Numbered from the stretch's first letter, positions 16,671-25,607 are shown. The stretch: 64,000 nt of DNA from Sagittula stellata E-37 (GCF_039724765.1 NZ_CP155729.1:1488001-1552000), one strand, 5' to 3'. A program made the numbers and translations. Notes: generated by a model not told the origin, from the sequence alone.

Positions 16671-17359
16671 GCGACGGCTACGCTTTTGCGTCGCATCAGA
16701 GCGCAGGCCGCCAGCCCGATAAGTGCCCCGACAACGATCCCGTATGCCTGCGGCACCCCGAGGGAGACCGTGGCCACCGTCGCCCCAGCGGCAGTGACCC
16801 AAGGCAGAGCTTGCGACCGGCCCCGCCACACGCCGCGCGCCATGGCAATGAAGGCGGCTGTGAACGCAAAGCCGAGGCCGAAGCGTTCGAGGTCGGGTAA
16901 CACGGCTCCAGTTGCCGCGCCCGCGACGGTCGACGCGGTCCAAACAGAAATCATGACGAAACCCGACCCCAACAGAAACGCCGCGCCGACATCCGTCGAC
17001 TTCGCGCGCTCTGCCATGGTCAGGGCCCAGTTCTCGTCCCCCGTGACGTGGATCGCGAGGATCTTCCACCGCCATGAAAGCCCGACCAACACGTCCGAGA
17101 GAGAGGCGATCATGCCGACGTAGCGCAGGTTTAGCGCGGCCCCGGCCAGCACCGCTCCCAGGACCGTGCCGGTCGTGGCGAATTGCTCGACGGCTACGAT
17201 CTGCGACGACCCGGCATGGACGGACGCGCTCATCAGGCCAACGCCCCACGACGGAAAGCCGACCTGCGCCGCCAGCAACCCAAATGCGAAGCCGTAGACG
17301 GCTGCGCCGAGGGCAAGGGGAAGGATGGTAAGGGCACCGTGTTTCATGCCATTCAACAT
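16667..17359 (-). CDS. azlC: Branched-chain amino acid exporter large subunit AzlC
   Basis: 230-aa protein with the AzlC hallmarks 'VGLMSASVHAGSSQIVAVEQ', 'LNLRYVGMIASLSDVL' and several hydrophobic helices. The start may be 17359 or 17347; neither has a strong ribosome site. It is divergent from an Lrp/AsnC regulator across about 90 bp, the classical azl arrangement, so Lrp-type control is likely. Confidence 0.88.
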   Translation of the reverse strand: MLNGMKHGALTILPLALGAAVYGFAFGLLAAQVGFPSWGVGLMSASVHAGSSQIVAVEQFATTGTVLGAVLAGAALNLRYVGMIASLSDVLVGLSWRWKILAIHVTGDENWALTMAERAKSTDVGAAFLLGSGFVMISVWTASTVAGAATGAVLPDLERFGLGFAFTAAFIAMARGVWRGRSQALPWVTAAGATVATVSLGVPQAYGIVVGALIGLAACALMRRKSVAVA

Positions 17360-17449
17360 AGGTGGATCAGCTGATGCGAAGTATACTGATCTTGGCAAAT
17401 TGATGATCGGATCGCATCATGTATACGGTATATGTTGCATGGGGGAATC

Positions 17450-17902
17450 ATGGACGCGCCGGACCGGAAGTTACTCGATCAGCTGCAGCGGAACTCGAAG
17501 GTATCGATCCAGTCTCTTGCCGACACGATCGGGGTCTCGACCGCATCCGTGCAGCGGAGGATGCGATCGCTACGAGAGGCCGGCGTAATCCAGCGCGAAG
17601 TGGCCATCCTCGATCCCAAACCCTTGGGCCTTGGCATCACGGCCATCGTTGCGATCGAGCTCGAGCGTGATCGGCTCGACCAGATCGACACCTTCAAGCG
17701 CAAGGCGCGGGAAGATCGGCAGGTGACTCATTGTTACTGCATTGCTGGGGACGCGGACTTCGTTCTTGTCGTGATGGCCGCAGACATGGCGGATTACGAG
17801 GCGTTCACGCATCGGTTCTTCTTTGCCGACAAGAACGTCCGCAAGTTCAGAACGTCCATTGTGGTGTCGACAGAGAAGGCCACGTCGGAGTTGCCGATCT
17901 GA
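17450..17902 (+). CDS. Lrp/AsnC-family transcriptional regulator
   Basis: 150 aa. An N-terminal HTH ('LLDQLQRNSKVSIQSLADTI', 'STASVQRRMRSLREAGVIQ') is followed by a RAM/AsnC ligand domain ('VTHCYCIAGDADFVLVVMAA'). The ATG at 17450 follows GGGGGAA. Divergent from azlCD, so it probably senses an amino acid and controls the exporter. Confidence 0.92.
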   Translation: MDAPDRKLLDQLQRNSKVSIQSLADTIGVSTASVQRRMRSLREAGVIQREVAILDPKPLGLGITAIVAIELERDRLDQIDTFKRKAREDRQVTHCYCIAGDADFVLVVMAADMADYEAFTHRFFFADKNVRKFRTSIVVSTEKATSELPI

Positions 17903-18001
17903 CAAGGTGGATATGATCCTCATCGGCAATGAGCACGTTCGAGATTCGCAGAACCTGTAGCGGTCATTCGAGACTGCGCTGCGGCTCGCCGGTTGTCCGC
18001 G

Positions 18002-18110
18002 CTGCTGACCTTGGACTGCCAGACCATGCTGCACGACTCCTCGGATGGCTGGTTCGGGGAAGCTGCACTGCAGCCATAGCTTGCCCGGCGAATGTCTGGA
18101 GAGGACCGGA
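18002..18110 (+). repeat. Dispersed degenerate repeat, copy D
   Basis: The first 32 bp are identical to copy B at 10592. Later blocks (GTTCGGGGAAGCTGC, CCCGGCGAA) also match with drift. The whole gap 17903-18222 holds no gene. Confidence 0.65.
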
Positions 18111-18555
18111 AGCGACGTCAAGTCAGCGAAGCGATGTTCTGCAGTTCTGTCGGCGTGTCGCCCCAGACGCTCCGACAAGTTTGGCAATAAGGGTGCCTTT
18201 TGATAGCGCCTCTATTGTTTGATCATGGGACACAATCTTCATCGTTGCCATCCTTCGCCCATACCCAGCACGCATGCCGCTGCCTGCGTAGGTACATGAG
18301 CGGGGTATCGGTGCCAGTATCCAAGCCCTCGGCCTTGGCCCCCTCAAAGTGCCCCTCTGCGGCCTTCAGCCCCTCAGCATCACCGTTGGCATGCACAATG
18401 GAACTCAGTATAGGCCAGCTCCTAGCCTTACACTCACGCTGAACGCCCTGCATGTAGTTTCGGATTGAAGTGCCTGGGAAGCGTTTGGTGGTCACCTGAG
18501 CCCACAGATCCGTGTAGGTAATCAGCTCTGCCCTAGGGTCAGGACTCGTTCTCTC

Positions 18556-18945
18556 TCAAAGCCAGAAGATCACGGTCGCAGCGAGTGCGATCGCTGAGAA
18601 GAAGGTCTTTGGGCATCGGTCATAACGGGTCGCCACCCGTCTCCAATCCTTGAGCCTGCCGAACATGATCTCGATCCGGTTGCGACGCTTGTACCTGCGC
18701 TTGTCGTACGGGACGGGCGTCTTCCGTTTCGTCCGGCCCGGGATGCAAGGGCGTATCTTCTTGTCTTGCAAGGCTTCTCTGAACCAGTCGGCATCGTAGC
18801 CGCGATCTCCGAGCAGCCATTTCACGTCTGGCAGCCCGCCGACCAGCGCACGCGCCCCGATGTAGTCGCTGACGGGGCCGGCAGTCAGGAACAGGTCGAT
18901 GGGCCGGCCATGGCTGTCGCAGACGGCGTGCAACTTCGTGTTCAT
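18556..18945 (-). CDS. IS5-family transposase, OrfB
   Basis: 129 aa from the first Met, but its frame continues upstream ('RLIGRTKGG') to the slippery site. It carries the remaining catalytic part: 'LLGDRGYDADWFREAL' (second Asp) and 'RYKRRNRIEIMFGRLKDWRR' (Glu), ending 'AATVIFWL'. No internal stop, so the element may still be active. Confidence 0.88.
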   Translation of the reverse strand: MNTKLHAVCDSHGRPIDLFLTAGPVSDYIGARALVGGLPDVKWLLGDRGYDADWFREALQDKKIRPCIPGRTKRKTPVPYDKRRYKRRNRIEIMFGRLKDWRRVATRYDRCPKTFFSAIALAATVIFWL

Positions 18946-18965
18946 GCCTCCCTTCGTCCGGCCAA

Positions 18966-19319
18966 TCAGCCGTCCACGCCCCCCTTTTTCACGCCCAGGC
19001 TGGACGCCGTGCGATGGGCCTTCAGATGAGTTGCGTCGATCATCACGGTCGTCTCCTCACCATGCTCGCCCGCCAGCCCGGCCATGATCCGGGCGAAGAC
19101 GCCTCTATCGCTCCACCGCTTCCAGCGGTTGTAGAGTGTCTTGTGCGGGCCGTATTCCCTTGGCGCATCTCGCCACCGCAATCCATTGCGATTGATAAAG
19201 ATAATACCGCTCAGAACGCGCCGGTCATCAACCCGGGGCTTGCCGTGCGACTTGGGGAAGTAATGCTCCAGACGCGCCATCTGCGCATCGCTCAACCAGT
19301 AGAGATCAGACATGTTCAC
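18966..19319 (-). CDS. IS5-family transposase, OrfA
   Basis: 117 aa: 'YWLSDAQMARLEHYFPKSHG', 'RDAPREYGPHKTLYNRWKRW', 'TTVMIDATHLKAHRTASSLG', including the first catalytic Asp (MIDAT). It ends at an A5G6 slippery run ('VKKGGVDG'), where the IS427 group makes the full transposase by programmed frameshift into OrfB. Confidence 0.88.
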   Translation of the reverse strand: MNMSDLYWLSDAQMARLEHYFPKSHGKPRVDDRRVLSGIIFINRNGLRWRDAPREYGPHKTLYNRWKRWSDRGVFARIMAGLAGEHGEETTVMIDATHLKAHRTASSLGVKKGGVDG

Positions 19320-19783
19320 CGCTCGTTTTCGAACGGTGAATCACGCTCGCTCAACCAAATCAATGGGTCCTGAACCTAGAGGCGACCTTGCGCAGCAACT
19401 CAACTGCCAAGTTGACATCCCAGTCGGCGCGCTCATCGAGCAGTGCTTTGGTCCGCTCGTACACCGCCTTGGCCTCGGAATTCTTGTTTAGTTGCCGGTA
19501 GGCGTTTTCATTGATGCGCTGCAGGGCAGGGAGAGGCGTTTCTTGGTAGTTCATTGTACTCTGCTCCTTGGCTGAAATACACCTTAGTAGGTAGCGTCCG
19601 AGGACGCTACCCTCTGGGTGCTTCGGGTTAAGGTACTGCCGACGACAGCTTTGTCCGGTCCTCGAAGCTGCGCTGCTGTGTGCAGGGTCGAGCCGCAGGG
19701 CAGCGAAGGGCCTGTCACTATTGCGACAGATGGCAAACCTGGAAATCAGGCGGTGCTTGAAGCCAATCACGCAACACTCCGGT

Positions 19784-20143
19784 CTAAGACGCGACCCGTT
19801 TCCCGAGTTGGATCTTCACGCCGCCGCTTTCGTCAATTTGGTATGAAATAACCTCATAAACGGCAATCAGCTTGCCCGACCCGATTATTTCTTGATTCTC
19901 ATCTTTTCCGCCATGTCGGACGATGGCGTACTCACTTGTTTTAAGAGCTTCTATGAACTGCTCGTACTTTTTTGAAAAACCGTGACGAGGGCCCTTGAAG
20001 GGATCGTCGTAAACCTGGTTGGCATGGATGCGTGCGCTGTGCAGCACTGGAGCATTGCAAATATTCAAGCCTCGGCCCTTTGCATAGCCAGTCCACGATG
20101 AGCGATATGTAAAGCCGGAATATAAATCTCTCATCTTGATCAT
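19784..20143 (-). CDS. Hypothetical protein
   Basis: 119 aa beginning 'MIKMRDLYSGFTYRSSWTGY'. Mixed charged sequence, no signal peptide or membrane segment, no family recognised. An overlapping frame starting at 20234 ('MAITRKNVIGQLYAMYGY') ends in similar territory, so a frameshift may have split a longer gene. AT-richer than backbone genes. Confidence 0.45.
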   Translation of the reverse strand: MIKMRDLYSGFTYRSSWTGYAKGRGLNICNAPVLHSARIHANQVYDDPFKGPRHGFSKKYEQFIEALKTSEYAIVRHGGKDENQEIIGSGKLIAVYEVISYQIDESGGVKIQLGKRVAS

Positions 20144-20285
20144 TGGAATCTTCTTTCACATGTAAACTTTCTAGTTGGATGTAACCATACATGGCATAGA
20201 GTTGCCCAATTACATTCTTCCTTGTTATAGCCAACGAATGTCTGGCGCAGTGTGCTGTAACGCGGCATCTTCAACCTTTTCAATA

Positions 20286-20370
20286 GTCAGCTTTGGGCCG
20301 TGAGCGACGATGGCTGCGGCGCGCCAAGTGCTCCGCTCGCGGCGCCGCCGCAAGTCGGGTTCGAGCCCAC
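20286..20370 (+). repeat. Dispersed degenerate repeat, copy E
   Basis: Shares GTCnGCTnTGGGCCGnGAGCGACG and GCCGCCGCAnGTCnGnTnnGAGCCC with copies A and B, in the same orientation. It fills most of the gap before the secreted-protein gene at 20518. Confidence 0.6.
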
Positions 20371-20517
20371 ACGTGCCAATACCGCCGCATTTAGGATGTT
20401 GCAGTTTCGCATCAATGTTTCCGCTATCGGCACGAGTTACCTTTCATTTATGCAGTAAGCACTCAGCCCTTCAATTAGACTTGTTAACAGTAGATCTGTG
20501 GATAAGGGGGTTGATTC

Positions 20518-21234
20518 ATGCTAAGATCCAGATCAATCATTGGATTTTCGTTGATGTTAGCAACGTCGGCAGCCGCAGACCAAGGTCTTTTTCCTTTTGA
20601 TTTGGTGCCGACTGCAGAACCTATAAGGTACCAAGACGAAACAGCGACCGTCGAGCTTGGAAAGCGTCAACAGCTTGGCTATCGTAGCTTTAAAAACGCC
20701 AATCCAAGATATTTCGCCGCCTTCGCCATCGATTTGAACAATGACTATTTTTATTGGATTGACAACACGTCCAGCATGGAGGCTGCCCATCGTATTGCAA
20801 AAACGGGGTGTCACGTGACCTCCAACCGCCCAAATACCGAATGCAAAATCTACGAGGCGGTCCGCCCCGTCGGCGGTGCAAAAGCAAGCAGTCTCGGCGA
20901 TTTCCCTCAGGAGTTGGTTTTGTTTGTCATTGAGGAACTACCTCAACTCGTTGCAAATTTAGACGCAACAATAAATGACATTTCTTACCCTGCAGACAAA
21001 AATGCAACTACATACTTTGGCGTTTCGAACTCGCCAGCAGGAGGTTGGGCTGTGTCTGCTCCAAAACAGAGGAAGTCCCTCGCTGCCAGCGATGCTAGGG
21101 AGCAATGCGAATTGATACACGGTGTGAACAATCTGGATAGTTTTATCTATGAATTCGACATTTCGCTCTTCAAAATCCTCAAACGCAACAAGGTGTTGAC
21201 CTGTAGTGATGCCCTCGTTTTCAGCGTGGACTAA
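20518..21234 (+). CDS. Secreted hypothetical protein
   Basis: 238 aa with a signal-peptide-like start ('MLRSRSIIGFSLMLATSAAA', probable cleavage after AAA). The mature part has four or five scattered Cys residues ('KTGCHVTSNRPNTECKIYEA', 'REQCELIHG', 'LTCSDALVF') that could form disulfides in the periplasm. No domain recognised. AT-rich relative to the backbone, with repeat copies on both sides, so it is a separate cargo gene. Confidence 0.6.
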   Translation: MLRSRSIIGFSLMLATSAAADQGLFPFDLVPTAEPIRYQDETATVELGKRQQLGYRSFKNANPRYFAAFAIDLNNDYFYWIDNTSSMEAAHRIAKTGCHVTSNRPNTECKIYEAVRPVGGAKASSLGDFPQELVLFVIEELPQLVANLDATINDISYPADKNATTYFGVSNSPAGGWAVSAPKQRKSLAASDAREQCELIHGVNNLDSFIYEFDISLFKILKRNKVLTCSDALVFSVD

Positions 21235-21379
21235 CTGGGCCCGTCTCTCTTCAGCAGCCTGCTAGAGGCCAAAGAGCAAGAGTGAAGCGCTTCGTTTAAC
21301 AAGTGTTAATCGCGTGAGAGCGAACCATCTGGCTTCAACCGCGAATGCACCCTTTGTCCCGCGCTCGCTGCCATCCTTA

Positions 21380-21485
21380 GCTCTCCGAAAGTGCTGCGCG
21401 ATGAAGTAATGGCCGCTCAGGTGAAGCTGCACTGCAGCGTCCAGCTAGGAAGCGAACGGTAGGTCAAGGCCGGTATAGGCTGTTC
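21380..21485 (+). repeat. Dispersed degenerate repeat, copy F
   Basis: Shares GCTGCGCGATGnAnnAATGGCnGCTnnGGTGAAGCTGCAnTGC and a later AGCGAACGGnAGGTC block with copy C at 11870. The rest of the 21235-21635 gap shows no gene. Confidence 0.5.
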
Positions 21486-21635
21486 AACGTGGAGCCCACC
21501 CGCTGGAAACCCCGCATCGAACATCAGTCGCCACGCACCGCTTGGCGTCCGGCGCCACAGTCTTTCTTCCTGCCAAAGCCGGGCTTGACCCATGACTTAA
21601 TCATCGTTTTCCCTCCCCTCAGAAGGAGACTATTC

Positions 21636-22529
21636 ATGCCCCATATCATTCGCGCTCTCGCATTCGGCCTCGCCGCCGCCCCTGCCGTCGCACAGCAGAC
21701 CGAGTATAGCGACGCCACCCGTGGGACTGTCGTTCTCCCTCAGGGCGATCATTCCTTTGCCGATGCGGTCGTCTCGCGCACAGTCGGCAGCGGAACGATC
21801 AAGACTTCGGCCGCAGACCCCGCCGCCACGCTGGGCGCACCGAATTATTCCGGGAATGTGAATGACGGCAGCTTCTTATCACTCGGTTGCAACGGGAATG
21901 TGGTCTTGCAGTTTGCCGACAACGCGCTGGTCGATGTGGAGGGGCCGGACCTATACGTGTTTGAGGTCGGGCCGAAAGTCGAGGGTATGTCGCTCGCCAT
22001 TTCTACCGATGGCATGGATTGGACAGACATCGGCGCGATTGCCGGCGGGCGTGCCGAAGTAGACATCGCAGACGCCGCGCAAGACGGGGCTGATTTCCGC
22101 TTTGTGCGTCTTGCCGATGACGGAGAGGACTGTGGCACTTCATTTGCCGGGGCGGACGTCGATGCGGTCGCGGCTATCGGTTCCGCCTTGCGTTTCACGC
22201 TTGACGGCGCTGTGCTCTTTGCTCATGACAGCAGCGACCTCATGCCTGATGCCAAGGCCGCTCTCGACGAACTGGCCGCGCAGATCGCCGACGCCAATCT
22301 CTCTGCCTTCCGCGTTGTCGGCCATACCGATGCCACCGGCAGCGACGCCTACAATCTGACACTGTCGCAGGAGCGTGCCGCAGCTGTGCGGGACTATTAC
22401 GCCAGCATGGACGTTTTAACCAACGTGTCGATTTCGTCCGAAGGTCGGGGCGAATCCAATCCGCTGGCCAGCAACGAGACAGAAGAAGGTCGCGAACAGA
22501 ACCGCCGCGTGGAGATCATCGGGCGCTGA
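21636..22529 (+). CDS. OmpA-family outer-membrane/periplasmic protein
   Basis: 297 aa. Signal peptide 'MPHIIRALAFGLAAAPAVAQ'; a discoidin/lectin-like beta domain (about 30-185, with 'VVLQFADNALVDVEGPDLYV'); and a C-terminal OmpA peptidoglycan-binding domain (about 190-297, 'RVVGHTDATGSDAYNLTLSQ', 'ERAAAVRDYY', 'GREQNRRVEI'). The ATG at 21636 follows AGAAGGAG. Its stand-alone position gives no partner. Probably tethers the N-terminal domain to the cell wall. Confidence 0.85.
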   Translation: MPHIIRALAFGLAAAPAVAQQTEYSDATRGTVVLPQGDHSFADAVVSRTVGSGTIKTSAADPAATLGAPNYSGNVNDGSFLSLGCNGNVVLQFADNALVDVEGPDLYVFEVGPKVEGMSLAISTDGMDWTDIGAIAGGRAEVDIADAAQDGADFRFVRLADDGEDCGTSFAGADVDAVAAIGSALRFTLDGAVLFAHDSSDLMPDAKAALDELAAQIADANLSAFRVVGHTDATGSDAYNLTLSQERAAAVRDYYASMDVLTNVSISSEGRGESNPLASNETEEGREQNRRVEIIGR

Positions 22530-23206
22530 TATGGCGTTGTAATGACGCTTCAGCGGCGCCTCAGGGCGACCATGAAGGATCGTTGAACGCAGAAGCCAAC
22601 GTCGGCAATGCGGATGACGGCCTCGCAGCATTCATATAGCCTCCCAATGGCCGGAATGGGCCGGAAGCGTTGATCGACAAGAGGGGCCGGCGGATTGCAG
22701 ACCTTCTCTGCGCATGCAAACCGAGCCCGGCGAGATCATGGAAGCGGACGTCGGGCCAGAGCCAGTGTACCGTCGACCGCCAGACGTCTTGCTACATGTT
22801 CATACCTCACTGGGCTACTGTGCTTGGGAACCTGAAGGGGGTCTCAGCAAGCCTCGCCTTCGGCGGCGCTGTCGTTCACCGTCGCCTAGAGGCGTTGGAA
22901 GCATGTGAAGGGAGCACCGGTCCCACGACTCTCCAAGCCTGAGGAAAATCAGCACTTCCCGGCACCGTGCCGAACCGTACAGGCCACTTCCAGTCACGTT
23001 CCTGGACAGGCAATCGGCGCATGGGCGACATCCTCGTCTCAGTCAAATGGGACAGAGCGTGAAGCTCGAAGAGAACATACCAAATTTTGGTATAACGACT
23101 GAAAAGTGAAACAATTACCCAAAACTTGAAGCTGGTCCCAACTCTTGGCCCCCGCAGTTTGGCTTCATCGAACGTCGCCCAAAACGACACAGACGAGGAC
23201 AGACAG
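22530..23206. other. Gene-free gap with repeat remnants and FeeM-cassette leader
   Basis: 677 bp. About 22640-22770 carries repeat-family fragments (GCAGACCTTCTCTGCGCATGC and a following GGAAGCGGACGTCGGGCC, compare 11995-12050). The last 150 bp form an AT-richer leader with an operator-like palindrome at 23077. Confidence 0.5.
23077..23093. promoter_or_regulatory. Palindromic operator candidate upstream of GNAT-diiron gene
   Basis: Perfect 8-bp inverted repeat with a one-base centre, ATACCAAA-T-TTTGGTAT, 114 bp before the start codon. Likely a binding site for a dimeric regulator, which is not encoded nearby. Confidence 0.5.
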
Positions 23207-24772
23207 ATGACGAACACCAACGCCTCTCCCTGCAGCTACCGCTGCAAAAACGCCAACTGCCTCAAGCGCCTGAAACAGATCCTTCCCGTTGAACGCGCAA
23301 CCCCGGCAGCCAAGCTCGACGGGCTCACCGACCTCCTTCTCAAGACACAGGATGCCTTCCCGGCCTCCGCCGGCTTTGGAGATGAAGAGGCCACCGTCTC
23401 CTGCATGAACACCCGAAACGATATGATCCGCTATCTCGCCCTTCGCGCCGCGCGCTTCGTCGGCACAGGGCAGCGCGCCTATGAGAACATGGCTCCGACG
23501 CCCACGCATTTTATCGAGCCTTGCGATTTCCACGCCATGCACTCCTGGGTGAAGCGCGACGGCAAGGTGCGCTACGCCATCCGCATGCAGGACGCGCTGA
23601 CCGCCCTGCGCAACCAAAACTACACGGATTTCCACCCGTTGCTCGCCGCCAAAGCGAGCCCCGGCGACGTCTTGATGACCCGCTTCTTCACCCCCGAGGG
23701 CGAGAGCACCAACCTGCGCGATGTCTATGCCCTGTTCCGCGCCAATTATGCGGCAAACCTGCGCGCCGGTGGTCGCATCGCATGGCTCACCTGCTCCAGG
23801 GCGCATCTGAAGTTCTTCACCAAGATCGGGTTTGTAGCCTCCGGCACCTACACCTGCCGCCACTCCAGCGAACAGCACCTCATGCGCCTCGATCTGCACG
23901 ATCGGGCGCACCTCGCCGCCATGCGCAGCCCGCTGCTGCCCGTGCATGACCGCATTCTCCTCAACTGCCCCCTCCACTCCAGATCAAACCGAAAGGACAA
24001 GACCATGACCAACCTCGAGACCAAATGGACCTGCGGCCGCGACTTCAGCCAGATGGCGGCCATCATCGAAGAGGCACAGGGCCGCTTTGCCCAAATCCTC
24101 CAGCGCTACATCACCTCCGACAGCGACAAGCGCGTGGCCTACCAGCGCTTCCTCTCCTTCGAGTACCACATGACCCGCGGCGTGAACCGCTACTTCATGC
24201 GCGTGGCGGCCAGCCCGAAGCTCTCCCGCCTGCGCCCCCTGCGCAAGTTCTTCACGGATTTCGCCAATGAGGAGGAATTGCATTACCTTGTCGCGGCTTC
24301 GGATCTGAAGGCCCTGGGCGAGCCAATCCTGCCGATGCCCTTCGATGTGGCGCTCTGGCACAGCTATTTCGAGGCCGTCACCGACAGCAACCCCTTCATC
24401 CGGGCCGGTGCCGCGATGATCCTCGAGAATATCTCGGACGGTGTCGCCCGTCCGCTGGTCAAGGAGGCGCTCTCCGCCCCCTTCCTCGACCGCTCCAACA
24501 CCAAGTTCCTGGTGCTGCACCAGCATGAAACCCTGCCGCACGGCGATCAGATCATCGAGGCGCTGACCTCTGCGGCGCTGCAGCCGGAGGACGTGGACGA
24601 CCTCATTCTCGGCGCGCGTCAGGGCATGGTGCTCTACCTGCGGCTGGTGGAATGGGCGCTGCTCTTCGATGCCCCCGAAACCGTGGCCGCCCACGTCACG
24701 GCCCATGCGGAAGAGGTGAACCACGCGGAGATCGCCGCCTTCAAGATGGACGACCTCGTGCACGACTACTGA
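23207..24772 (+). CDS. FeeM-like GNAT fused to heme-oxygenase-like diiron domain
   Basis: 521 aa. The N-terminal part (about 60-235) resembles the N-acyl amino acid synthase FeeM/autoinducer-synthase-like GNAT fold ('RYLALRAARFVG', 'DFHAMHSWVKRDGKVRYAIR', 'IAWLTCSRAHLKFFTKIGFV'). The C-terminal part (about 270-520) is a heme-oxygenase-like iron enzyme with candidate diiron ligands in 'FEYHMTRG', 'NEEELHYL', 'MILENI' and 'HQHETLPHGDQI'. An internal ATG at 24005 with AAAGGA upstream could also start the second domain alone, so this may be a recent fusion of two genes. ATG 23207 follows GAGGAC. A nitroreductase follows in the same direction. Confidence 0.75.
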   Translation: MTNTNASPCSYRCKNANCLKRLKQILPVERATPAAKLDGLTDLLLKTQDAFPASAGFGDEEATVSCMNTRNDMIRYLALRAARFVGTGQRAYENMAPTPTHFIEPCDFHAMHSWVKRDGKVRYAIRMQDALTALRNQNYTDFHPLLAAKASPGDVLMTRFFTPEGESTNLRDVYALFRANYAANLRAGGRIAWLTCSRAHLKFFTKIGFVASGTYTCRHSSEQHLMRLDLHDRAHLAAMRSPLLPVHDRILLNCPLHSRSNRKDKTMTNLETKWTCGRDFSQMAAIIEEAQGRFAQILQRYITSDSDKRVAYQRFLSFEYHMTRGVNRYFMRVAASPKLSRLRPLRKFFTDFANEEELHYLVAASDLKALGEPILPMPFDVALWHSYFEAVTDSNPFIRAGAAMILENISDGVARPLVKEALSAPFLDRSNTKFLVLHQHETLPHGDQIIEALTSAALQPEDVDDLILGARQGMVLYLRLVEWALLFDAPETVAAHVTAHAEEVNHAEIAAFKMDDLVHDY

Positions 24773-24845
24773 GCCCAACGGTTCAAGCCGCGGCGGGGGC
24801 CGCCCCCGCCGTCCCAGTCCGCTGCCACATTTTCCGGAGGATGAC

Positions 24846-25607
24846 ATGACCATGCTGACCCATCGTTTCGACAGCGCCCTAAGCGCCCTTCTGCCCCGCG
24901 CCGTCACCCGGCCGCACCGGGCCCCGGAGGTCGACCGCGTGGTGCTTGCGCGCCGTTCCACCCGCGCCTTCACAGATCAGGAGGTCGATCCCGCGCAGAT
25001 CCGCGAGATCCTCGAACTGGCCGCCCGCGCGCCCTCCGGCACCAATATGCAACCGTGGCAGGCCTATGTGATTACCCGCCCCACCATCGCCCGCATCGCC
25101 GCGAAGATCGACGCCTGCGGGGTTGCGCCGGAAAAGGCGCAATGGGACGATTATCGCTATTACCCGGACAAGATACCCGCGCCACTGAACGCCCGCCGCC
25201 GTGCCGTGGGGGCCGCGCTGTATGGCGCGCTGGGGATCGGGCGCCGCGATGTGCAGGCGATGCGCACCCACTTCCGCCGCAACCTCGATTTCTTCGGCGC
25301 GCCGGTGGGCATCTTCGTCACCGTCTCGCGCCGGTTGGAGCAAGGCTCGTGGCTCGATCTCGGCATGTTCATGCAGACGCTTCTGCTGGTGGCGGAGGCG
25401 CGCGGGCTGGCGACCTGTACACAGGCGGCCTTCGCCCCGTTTCACAAGGTCATCCGCCCGGAGATCGGCATGGGAGAGGACGAAATCCTCGTCTGTGGCA
25501 TTGCCCTTGGCCACGCGGAGCAAAGTGCGCCGGAGAACAGCTTCCGCACGGAGCGCGCGCCGCTCGACGACTGGGCGCGCTTCGTGCCAGTTGCGGCGGA
25601 GGTGTGA
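24846..25607 (+). CDS. Nitroreductase-family flavoprotein
   Basis: 253 aa, FMN-dependent. FMN-binding motifs are 'LARRSTRAFTDQEVD' near residues 34-48 and 'APSGTNMQPWQAYV' near 61-74. The C-terminal half has 'WLDLGMFMQTLLLVAEARGL' and the closing 'VCGIALGHAE' strand. The ATG follows GGAGG. It lies 73 bp downstream of the GNAT-diiron gene on the same strand and is probably cotranscribed; a dehydrogenation or reduction step in the same pathway is likely. Confidence 0.9.
   Translation: MTMLTHRFDSALSALLPRAVTRPHRAPEVDRVVLARRSTRAFTDQEVDPAQIREILELAARAPSGTNMQPWQAYVITRPTIARIAAKIDACGVAPEKAQWDDYRYYPDKIPAPLNARRRAVGAALYGALGIGRRDVQAMRTHFRRNLDFFGAPVGIFVTVSRRLEQGSWLDLGMFMQTLLLVAEARGLATCTQAAFAPFHKVIRPEIGMGEDEILVCGIALGHAEQSAPENSFRTERAPLDDWARFVPVAAEV

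Larger units (their letters stand above)
18536..19375 (-). mobile_element. IS5-family (IS427-like) insertion sequence
   Basis: 840 bp with imperfect terminal inverted repeats (GGGTCAGGACTCG at the left; inward-read GTTCAGGACCCAT at the right). It is flanked by a 3-bp CTA duplication (18533-18535 and 19376-19378), verified because excising it restores the interrupted reading frame. It carries a two-frame transposase. Confidence 0.88.
18223..19554 (-). pseudogene. Hypothetical gene interrupted by IS5-family element
   Basis: N-terminal part 19376-19554 ('MNYQETPLPALQRINENAY' onward, ATG at 19554 after GGAG) and C-terminal part 18223-18535 are separated by an 840-bp IS. Removing the IS and one CTA duplicate joins 'LLRKVASR' to 'AELITYTDLWAQVT' in frame and gives a 162-residue protein ending 'ACWVWAKDGNDEDCVP'. 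No family recognised with confidence. 'ITYTDLW' followed by 'CKARSWPILSSIVHANGD' loosely recalls small proteins found with restriction loci, but this is weak. Confidence 0.8.
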
